A stretch of DNA of 20,364 nucleotides. It comes from Deltaproteobacteria bacterium. GTDB taxonomy: Bacteria > Myxococcota > Myxococcia > Myxococcales > 40CM-4-68-19. Shown piece after piece: positions 14,916 through 20,364 of the stretch (position 1 is the first letter of the stretch; each line of letters starts with the position of its first letter). The notes beneath the pieces are model-generated. The model ran no database searches. It was not told the origin of the DNA and worked only from the letters and a program-made list of their open reading frames with translations. The stretch lies in assembly GCA_005879095.1 (NCBI GenBank), contig VBLM01000370.1, positions 1 to 20,364 of the forward strand, read 5' to 3'. The position numbers and the translations under genes were made by a program.

Positions 14916-17090
14916 ATGTGCGGAATAGCCGGAGCGTTCGGATGGACCGAGCCGCTGGGAGCGGCAAGCAGCGCGGTCCTCGCACACCGCGGCCCCGACG
15001 CTTTCGGAGCCTGGCAAGAGGAAGGGATCTCGCTCTTCCACTGGCGGCTTTCGATCATCGACCTGAGCGCCGCGGGAAATCAACCGATGATCTCGGCCGA
15101 CGGTCGATTCGTCCTCTGCTACAACGGCGAGGTCTACAACTTCCAGGAATTGCGGTCCCAGGTCGGAATCCGCCGCTGGCGCGGACGCTCGGACACCGAG
15201 GTCATCCTCGAGGGGTTCGCCCGCTTCGGACCCGATTTCCTCGCGCGATTGAACGGGATGTTCGCGCTCGCCGCCTATGACCGCGAGACGCGCACGTTGT
15301 ACCTGGCGCGCGACCGCCTCGGGATCAAGCCGCTCTACGTCATAGAAGCCGACGGCGGCGTCCTGTTCGCTTCGGAAGCGAAGTTCTTCTCTCACACCGG
15401 GCGGTTCACTCCCCGGATCCGCGCCGCCGGACTTTCGGCCTTCCTCCGCTACGGCCACTGTTACGGCGACAGACACGTCCTCGACGGCGTTCGCCAACTC
15501 GAGCCGGGCGAGGTCCTCACGCTCGGTCCGGCTGGCACGAGCAGCGGGCGATCGCGGCCGCCCCTCGAATGGCGTCCCGTCGCGCGCGACGACGAGAGCG
15601 CCGCCGCGGAATTGAGAACAGTGCTCACCGCGGCAGTGGCCCGCCAGCTGGTGGCCGACGTGCCGCTCGGCGTGCTGCTCAGCGGCGGCGTCGACTCATC
15701 GATCCTGACCGCGCTTTCGGCGCGGCTTCTCGGGCCGCGGAAGACGATGGCGTTCACGCTCGGCTATCCGGGCATGGGCCGCGACTACGACGAGATCGAC
15801 CACGCCCGGCGGGTCGCGGCGCACCTGGGCGTGCAGCACTACGTCTACGAGGCATCCGGCGACGACCTGATCGCCGAGCTGGAGCGGCTGGTCTGGCACT
15901 ACGACGAGCCGTTCGCCGACGCCGCAGCGCTCAACATGTTCCTGATCAGCCGGATGATCCGCTCTCGCGTCACCGTCGCGCTCGCCGGCGAAGGCTCGGA
16001 CGAGCTCTTCGGCGGATACCGGCGGTATCAATTCGAACGAGCGATCCGCGCCCTCGGGCCGGTCGGTCGCGGGCTCTGCGCGTCGATCCGGGCCGCGCGG
16101 CTCGATCGCATGCAGTGGCTGCCGCGGCGCCTGCAGGTCGTCCTTCGCGCCCTGGGGCGCAACAGCGCCGCCGCTCGCTACTCGTCGTATCTGGAGAGCG
16201 AGATTCCTCCCGAAACCATCCTCAAGCCGGAATGGCAGGCAGGCGACGGCATCGCCGCGATCATCGAGGAGGGCTATCCCGACGACCTGGACGACGGCGT
16301 CGTCGGTCATCTCTGCCTTCTCGACCAACGCTTCTGGCTCCCGGGGACTTATCTGGAAAAGTCGGACAAGGGAGGCATGGCGCACGGACTCGAGGTCCGC
16401 GTGCCCTTCCTCGACGACGAAGTGGTCGACTTCGCCAACACTCTCCCCGACCGCCAGCGCATCCGGGGCTGGAGCCGGAAGTGGTTGCTCAAGAAGGCCT
16501 TCGCGGGAGTACTTCCGCCCGAAACTTTCCGCCGCTTCAAGCGCGGATTCGGCGTGCCGGTCGGCCGCTGGCTGCGCCACGAATTGCGCGAGTACTACGT
16601 GGACCAGGTGCTCTCGGCCGGCGCGCGCGTCCATCGATACTTGCAGGTGCGCCCGCTGCAGGCGCTCTTCCGCGAGCACGTGCGCGGCGCACGCGACTAT
16701 TCGGGCATCCTCTGGAGGTGCCTGATCCTCGAGATCTGGCTGCGACTACTCGAGCACCCGATCGATGTACCCGGCCGTGGCGTCTTCCCTGGGGATCACC
16801 CTGGCCGGGTTGCCCAGCACGATGCTGTTCGAGGGAACGTCGAAATTCACGAACGCGTTCGGCGCGATCAGGACGTTGTCACCGACGGTGATCTTGCCCA
16901 CCAGAACCGCGCCGGTGCCGATCCAGACCTTGTTGCCGATGGTCGGACAGCCTTTGCGGCTGCCGCGGTTGGCCTGGCCGACGGTGACGCCGTGGGCGAT
17001 GTCGCAGTTGTCGCCGAAGACGACCTCCCCGTGGACGACGACGCCCCCGAAGTGGGTGATGTGGAGGCCCTTGCCGATCCGCGTCGATAG
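14916..17090 (+). CDS. AsnB-type glutamine-dependent amidotransferase (asparagine synthetase family), run-on C-terminus
   Basis: Cys2 (MCGIAGAFG) is the glutaminase nucleophile. The class-II glutaminase domain covers about 1-200 (LAHRGPD, YNGEVYNF, ARDRLGIKPLY). The synthetase domain has PP-loop SGGVDS at 256-261, then AGEGSDELFGGYRRY, YLEKSDKGGMAHGLEVRVPFLD and KRGFGVPVGRWLR. Such genes are common in polysaccharide loci, including exosortase-A clusters, and are presumed to amidate sugar uronates or acyl groups rather than make free Asn. A uronamide from GalNAcA/GlcNAcA is a plausible product here. Recognisable homology stops around residue 612 (LEIWLRLLE, near 16,752). The frame then stays open for about 112 more codons, entirely antisense to the convergent acetyltransferase gene. 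The real end is probably near 16,750, with its stop lost or missing from the assembly. Confidence 0.85.
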   Translation: MCGIAGAFGWTEPLGAASSAVLAHRGPDAFGAWQEEGISLFHWRLSIIDLSAAGNQPMISADGRFVLCYNGEVYNFQELRSQVGIRRWRGRSDTEVILEGFARFGPDFLARLNGMFALAAYDRETRTLYLARDRLGIKPLYVIEADGGVLFASEAKFFSHTGRFTPRIRAAGLSAFLRYGHCYGDRHVLDGVRQLEPGEVLTLGPAGTSSGRSRPPLEWRPVARDDESAAAELRTVLTAAVARQLVADVPLGVLLSGGVDSSILTALSARLLGPRKTMAFTLGYPGMGRDYDEIDHARRVAAHLGVQHYVYEASGDDLIAELERLVWHYDEPFADAAALNMFLISRMIRSRVTVALAGEGSDELFGGYRRYQFERAIRALGPVGRGLCASIRAARLDRMQWLPRRLQVVLRALGRNSAAARYSSYLESEIPPETILKPEWQAGDGIAAIIEEGYPDDLDDGVVGHLCLLDQRFWLPGTYLEKSDKGGMAHGLEVRVPFLDDEVVDFANTLPDRQRIRGWSRKWLLKKAFAGVLPPETFRRFKRGFGVPVGRWLRHELREYYVDQVLSAGARVHRYLQVRPLQALFREHVRGARDYSGILWRCLILEIWLRLLEHPIDVPGRGVFPGDHPGRVAQHDAVRGNVEIHERVRRDQDVVTDGDLAHQNRAGADPDLVADGRTAFAAAAVGLADGDAVGDVAVVAEDDLPVDDDAPEVGDVEALADPRR

Positions 17091-17297
17091 CGGGATTTGA
17101 AAACCGTATTTGTGGATGTATCGGCGATGCAAGAGCCGGTAGAAGAGCCATCGCAGCGAGCCGCGCCGGTGCCCGTTGGCCTTGCGAAACACGTAGATGA
17201 ACTTGAAGCCCGGGGTGAAGATCAGATGCGTGACGAGCGCCCGGAAGTCGGCCTTGCCCGCGTATCGGTAGAGATCGGATGCGATGGCGGGATTCAT
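16746..17297 (-). CDS. Serine-acetyltransferase-like hexapeptide (LbetaH) O-acetyltransferase
   Basis: The 183-residue protein starts at 17297 (MNPAIASDLYRYAG). An alpha-helical head covers about residues 1-75, followed by a left-handed beta helix: THFGGVVVHGEVVFGDNCDIAHGVTVGQ, then IGNKVWIGTGAVLVGKITVGDNVLIAPNAFV, ending NSIVLGNPARVI. The His-rich turns (HFGG, VVHGE, IAHGV) match the CysE/WcaB/EpsC group, whose exopolysaccharide members O-acetylate glycans from acetyl-CoA. It is the last gene of the minus-strand operon, with an ATGA overlap with the lyase gene upstream. It is more likely a glycan modifier than a cysteine-pathway enzyme because it lies among export genes. Its 3' end overlaps the open frame of the asnB-like gene; its own stop is a TAG at 16746-16748. 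Confidence 0.82.
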   Translation of the reverse strand: MNPAIASDLYRYAGKADFRALVTHLIFTPGFKFIYVFRKANGHRRGSLRWLFYRLLHRRYIHKYGFQIPLSTRIGKGLHITHFGGVVVHGEVVFGDNCDIAHGVTVGQANRGSRKGCPTIGNKVWIGTGAVLVGKITVGDNVLIAPNAFVNFDVPSNSIVLGNPARVIPREDATAGYIDRVLE

Positions 17298-18745
17298 GGA
17301 GAAGGGCTCATCCCGTCGATGTAGTGCTCGAGGTTGGTATATCCGTCGGCGAAATCGACTCCACTCGGTTCGATCCGGTGGCCGAACACGCGCGCCCAGT
17401 GTGATTCCCAGGCATCGGGGAGGCCATTTCCGCCGGCGTCGGCGCAGGGAGTGCCGGCGGCCAGCGTCGGCCAGCCGCCCAGGTCGGCCTGGCTCTGCGG
17501 CGAGCCCCGAAGGCTGGAATAGTCGTACGAGCCGTGGAGGTTGGTCCCGTCGGCGACCGCCTTCACGATCCGGCGGTCGACCGGATCGAGCGCATCGACC
17601 CACCTGCCGTTGCAATCGAGCTTGCGGGAAGCGCCGACGTCGCCGAGCAGCGCGGAGGGGAGGGTCGCCGCCGGTTCGGCGGTGATCGGGATGGCGGGCG
17701 CGGGCATCGGCGCGCTGCGCCGGTACTTCGCCGGCAGCGGGCTCGAGGCTTCGCCGGCGCTCTCGTTCCGGGCCAGCGCGGTCATCGCCCAGTTGTCCGA
17801 GCCGTTGGGGTCGCTGGGGCCGATGTTCCCCGAGACGTAAAAGGAGGGCGAAAGCGAGGTGTCGTTCCGGGCGTCCTCGGTCCATGCCTGGATCTCGTGC
17901 GAGGCGGCGGTCTGGCCGGTGCGGGTCTTGAAGACGTTGCCGATGAAATCGCGAAGACCCTTGCCGCGCATCGGATAATACGTCCAGGCGTAGACGAGAT
18001 TGTTGACCAGCCGCGCGGACTTCACGGTCAGGAGCGGCATCCGGTGGCTCGTACCGGCGAACAGGTCGTGGTGGAAGTCGAGGTCGGTCATCCCGTCGGG
18101 CGCTCCCGGCCCGGCCCCGGAGTAGCCGCCGAAATTGACCCCGACCGTCTGGCCCGCCCCCGCCAGGGCTTCTCCGACGATCGAGTGCGAGACCGTCAGC
18201 GAACGGGGCTGGCGCGGGGCGGCGTTCGAGCCCAGCGCGATCATCGCGTCGTAGTTCGACCACTCCGCGGAGACGTGGTCGATCATGATCTCGTGCGGAT
18301 CGGTCGACGCGCTGTTGGAAAAGATCTCGATGCTCGCGCCGCAGCTCCAGGGTTTGGCGTTGCAGATCTCGCCTTGATAGTGGCCGCGTCTTACCCGGAG
18401 GTATTGGACCACCACGTCGTGGGTCGTGATCATCAGCGCAGGGTCGCCCGGCGACTTCGGTCCAGTGAGCTGTACGCCGCCGCCCGGCGCGGTCTGCCCG
18501 GCGATGGTGAGGAACGGATTGTCGGCCCTGAGCGTGCTCAGGAGCGCGATGGTCCCGCCGGTGCGGAACACGCAGGTCCGCGGCCCGCTCGCCGCGACGC
18601 AGGCGCGCAGCGACCCGGGGCCGGAGTCGTTCAGGTTGGCTATCAAGTACACTCTGCCGCCGCGGCCGCCTTTCGAAAGCGCGCCGCCGCCCTGCGCGCC
18701 GGGAAACGCCGCGACGGCCGCGATCGAGAACAGGGTGAAAACCAT
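17294..18745 (-). CDS. Secreted pectate-lyase-like right-handed beta-helix protein
   Basis: The 483-residue protein has a hydrophobic N-terminus (MVFTLFSIAAVAAFPGAQ) that looks like a Sec signal peptide. It then follows the pectate lyase family opening: GGRGGRVYLIANLNDSGPGSLR, FRTGGTIALLS and LTIAGQTAPGGGVQL. Beta-helix turns include VQYLRVRRGHYQGE, EIMIDHVSAEWSNYDAM and SHSIVGEALAGAG. A C-terminal AGGNGLPDAWESHWARVFGH and GYTNLEHYIDG segment resembles the Asp-rich tail common in such proteins. Family enzymes cleave uronate polymers by beta-elimination. Within a wza operon and opposite a uronate-forming pathway it may trim or release the locus's own polymer in the periplasm, as AlgL does for alginate. 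Start ATG follows the wza stop by 9 nt, with GAGGA overlapping that stop. Catalytic residues were not assigned, so enzymatic activity is inferred. Confidence 0.8.
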   Translation of the reverse strand: MVFTLFSIAAVAAFPGAQGGGALSKGGRGGRVYLIANLNDSGPGSLRACVAASGPRTCVFRTGGTIALLSTLRADNPFLTIAGQTAPGGGVQLTGPKSPGDPALMITTHDVVVQYLRVRRGHYQGEICNAKPWSCGASIEIFSNSASTDPHEIMIDHVSAEWSNYDAMIALGSNAAPRQPRSLTVSHSIVGEALAGAGQTVGVNFGGYSGAGPGAPDGMTDLDFHHDLFAGTSHRMPLLTVKSARLVNNLVYAWTYYPMRGKGLRDFIGNVFKTRTGQTAASHEIQAWTEDARNDTSLSPSFYVSGNIGPSDPNGSDNWAMTALARNESAGEASSPLPAKYRRSAPMPAPAIPITAEPAATLPSALLGDVGASRKLDCNGRWVDALDPVDRRIVKAVADGTNLHGSYDYSSLRGSPQSQADLGGWPTLAAGTPCADAGGNGLPDAWESHWARVFGHRIEPSGVDFADGYTNLEHYIDGMSPSP

Positions 18746-18754
18746 GCGCGGTCC

Positions 18755-19813
18755 TCAGCGGCGGCGGACGATGTCCCACGTCTGCCAGATCGCCTGCACC
18801 GCCGGCAGAATCTGCGTGAGCACGCGGCTCATGCGCCCGAGGTTGTAGGTGGAGACGAAGACCACGTCGCGCGGCTGCAGCTGAAAGGCGGCCGCAAGCA
18901 GCAGGGCGTCGGCGCTCGAGGCGTCGAGCTTGTAGATCTCGGGCGCATCGTATCGCCCGCGGAAGACGAAGATCTCGGCAGGATTGGCGTATATGAGATC
19001 CAGGCCTTCGCTGGTGCCGAGAGCGTCGGCGAGCGTCATCCTCCGCTTGACCATCGGCAGCGAGGAAGGTTTTCGCACCTCGCCGAGGACGACCACCTTG
19101 TTCTGGCTGCGATCGCCGACATGGACGACGTCGCCGTCCTGGAGCACCCAGTTCTGCTCGGTGTCGCCGCGTTCGTAGAGCGCGAGGAGGTCGAGGTGGT
19201 ACACCTCGGCTCCGCGGGTGAGCGTGACGTTGGCCGGATCCGCCTCGGCCGTGAGTCCCCGGGCCAGCGCGATCGCGTCCTGCACGCGAAGAGGGATGTC
19301 GGTGATCGGCACCTGCGAGGGCTGCAGGACCTCGCCCGCCACTTGCGCGCGCTTGCCCCGGAAGGCCGCGACCAATACTTGAAGCTGCGGGTCGCGCACG
19401 AACTGTGCCAGCTTCCCGGTCAACAAGACCCGGACTTCCTCGACCGTCTTGCTCGCCACCGCGATCACGCCCACGTGGGGAAAGAAGATGTTGCCATCCG
19501 CCGAGACGGTGTAGCCACTCGTCTCCGGCGAGCGGAACTGGCCGGCCGGCAGTGTCAGCTCGGGATGGTCCCAGACGATCACCGAGAGCACGTCGTGCGG
19601 CGAGATTCGATATTCGTAGCCGGACGGCGAGGTGGGATCGTCGCGGCGCTGTTTCTCCGCCGGCCGCGCGTTCGCCTGTGAAGTGAGAAGCTGCGGCGTG
19701 ATCGGCACGACCCGGAAGTGCCCGCGATCGCCCAGCGCGCCTTCGTTCATGCGCATGCCCGGCGCGAGAAAGCAGGCGGGCAGGAAGAGCGCGGCGATCG
19801 AAGCGCGGATCAC
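18755..19813 (-). CDS. wza: Wza-type outer-membrane polysaccharide export lipoprotein
   Basis: The 352-residue protein starts at GTG 19813, overlapping the phosphatase TGA as GTGA. Its N-terminus, with the lipobox-like LPAC, predicts lipidation at Cys14 after a short signal peptide. The polysaccharide export (PES) domain begins near residue 67 (YEYRISPHDVLSVIVWDHPEL) and runs through GYTVSADGNIFFPHVGVIAVA. Two SLBB-type repeats follow (AQVAGEVLQPSQVPITD; VVVLGEVRKPSSLPMVK). The C-terminal segment LTQILPAVQAIWQTWDIVRRR is amphipathic, like the helix that forms the Wza outer-membrane barrel. Wza octamers export group-1-type capsule. The gene lies immediately downstream of wzb-like as in classical loci, but no Wzc kinase is seen in the window. 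Confidence 0.92.
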   Translation of the reverse strand: MIRASIAALFLPACFLAPGMRMNEGALGDRGHFRVVPITPQLLTSQANARPAEKQRRDDPTSPSGYEYRISPHDVLSVIVWDHPELTLPAGQFRSPETSGYTVSADGNIFFPHVGVIAVASKTVEEVRVLLTGKLAQFVRDPQLQVLVAAFRGKRAQVAGEVLQPSQVPITDIPLRVQDAIALARGLTAEADPANVTLTRGAEVYHLDLLALYERGDTEQNWVLQDGDVVHVGDRSQNKVVVLGEVRKPSSLPMVKRRMTLADALGTSEGLDLIYANPAEIFVFRGRYDAPEIYKLDASSADALLLAAAFQLQPRDVVFVSTYNLGRMSRVLTQILPAVQAIWQTWDIVRRR

Positions 19814-20259
19814 GGCGCCTTCCAGAAAGCGCGCGCGAAATCGCCGATGCCGCGCTCGATGAGCGCGAGCGACTGCTCGAACGCGGCGCGCGGCTGGCGA
19901 TACGGATCCGGCACGTCGAAGCCGCCGAACCGGCCGAGCCGATGGATCCGCCCGCGGCCGGCAGGGAAGATTCGCTCGACCTCCCGCCGGTGGTTCTCCT
20001 CCATCACCAGGATCAGGTCGAAGCCGCTCGCCATCGCCGGCGTGAGCTGGCGGGCGCGATGTCCGGAGAGGTCGATGCCCGCCGCGCGCATCAGGGCCTG
20101 CGCATGCGGGTCGGCCGGCTCACCGACCAGCGCCGCAAACCCCGCCGACTGCACGACGAGATTGCCGGCGCGCTTCTTGAGGACGGCGGCTGCCATCGGG
20201 CTGCGGCACACGTTTCCCACGCACACGAACAGGACCTTGCCGATGTCGACTCCGTACAC
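19810..20259 (-). CDS. wzb: Wzb-type low-molecular-weight protein tyrosine phosphatase
   Basis: The 149-residue protein has the P-loop FVCVGNVCRSPMAAA, with nucleophile Cys13 and Arg19 of the C(X)5R signature, and the general acid Asp118 in the DPY motif (FDVPDPYRQP). Length is normal for LMW-PTPs. Wzb dephosphorylates the tyrosine-rich tail of the Wzc co-polymerase kinase and so cycles capsule or exopolysaccharide polymerisation. Here it leads the minus-strand operon and is translationally coupled to wza by a GTGA overlap. The start is taken as GTG 20259, the only plausible start before the P-loop, although no clear ribosome-binding site precedes it. The cognate Wzc-like kinase must lie outside this window. 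Confidence 0.9.
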   Translation of the reverse strand: MYGVDIGKVLFVCVGNVCRSPMAAAVLKKRAGNLVVQSAGFAALVGEPADPHAQALMRAAGIDLSGHRARQLTPAMASGFDLILVMEENHRREVERIFPAGRGRIHRLGRFGGFDVPDPYRQPRAAFEQSLALIERGIGDFARAFWKAP

Positions 20260-20278
20260 GAACCGACGAAGGTAGCAA

Positions 20279-20304
20279 CCCGACTGGAAAACTACGCAGT
20301 CGGG
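20279..20304 (-). promoter_or_regulatory. Inverted repeat in the wzb leader
   Basis: A perfect 8-bp GC-rich inverted repeat, CCCGACTG / CAGTCGGG, encloses a 10-nt loop about 20 nt upstream of the wzb-like start. No run of T follows it on either strand, so it does not look like a simple intrinsic terminator. It could be a leader hairpin or a protein-binding site for the wzb-wza operon. The remaining bases to the window end (20,305-20,364) hold no ORF and no convincing -35/-10 or -24/-12 promoter that I can identify. Confidence 0.35.
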
Positions 20305-20364
20305 GGCCGGATCCGTCGACTTGAAAACGCTAGAGGCCCGGCACCCCCGACATGACTGTCACAT

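Noticed and set aside
17534..19681. A 715-codon plus-strand open frame opposite the lyase and wza genes
   Set aside because: It is antisense to a clear signal-peptide protein and a Wza homologue, and its own translation resembles no family.
20271..20276. GGTAGC, the core of the ops/JUMPstart element of polysaccharide operons
   Set aside because: It lies on the plus strand, opposite to the transcribed direction of wzb-wza, and the surrounding JUMPstart bases are absent.

Overview
This window is a dense surface-polysaccharide (capsule, exopolysaccharide or O-antigen type) locus from a high-GC Gram-negative bacterium. The envelope type follows from a Wza-type outer-membrane export lipoprotein, a Wzb-type low-molecular-weight tyrosine phosphatase, Wzx/Wzy-type membrane proteins and nucleotide-sugar enzymes. 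A proteobacterium is the most natural guess, but the sequence alone does not fix the phylum. I see no RNA genes, CRISPR arrays, insertion sequences or phage genes, and no gene-free stretch longer than about 110 bases.

Plus strand, 1 to about 16,750: one tightly coupled operon. In order it holds the 3' part of a UDP-N-acetylhexosamine 6-dehydrogenase; a 55-codon ORF; a PglD/NeuD-like hexapeptide acyltransferase; a 1480-residue NRPS-like fusion (formyltransferase, degenerate condensation-like domain, adenylation domain split by a luciferase-like monooxygenase, carrier protein); a FemAB-like acyl/aminoacyl transferase; a DegT-family aminotransferase; two GT4 glycosyltransferases; a WbpP-like 4-epimerase; a Wzy/WaaL-type polymerase or ligase; a Wzx-type flippase; a third GT4; and an AsnB-type amidotransferase. 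Most junctions are ATGA or GTGA overlaps, or gaps of 1-3 nt.

Minus strand, 20,259 down to 16,746: a convergent second operon, wzb-like, then wza-like, then a secreted pectate-lyase-like beta-helix protein, then a serine-acetyltransferase-like LbetaH enzyme. It converges on the asnB-like gene and overlaps its open frame by 345 bp.

Proposed logic: the dehydrogenase and epimerase would supply UDP-GlcNAcA and UDP-GalNAcA. The aminotransferase and PglD-like enzyme would make and acylate an amino sugar. The NRPS-like protein would load an amino acid, predicted from its specificity residues to be glycine. It could oxidise and formylate that residue and pass it to the FemAB-like or amidotransferase-like enzyme to decorate the glycan. 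GT4 enzymes, Wzx, Wzy and Wza assemble and export the polymer, and the lyase may trim uronate-containing chains in the periplasm.

The most striking structural oddity is that five genes between 1 and 10,211 each change reading frame once. In four of them the break coincides with the apparent loss of a conserved 13-30 codon block, while their neighbours are intact. This is either a degraded locus or a recurrent assembly/sequencing error, and it must be settled before any functional reading of those genes.
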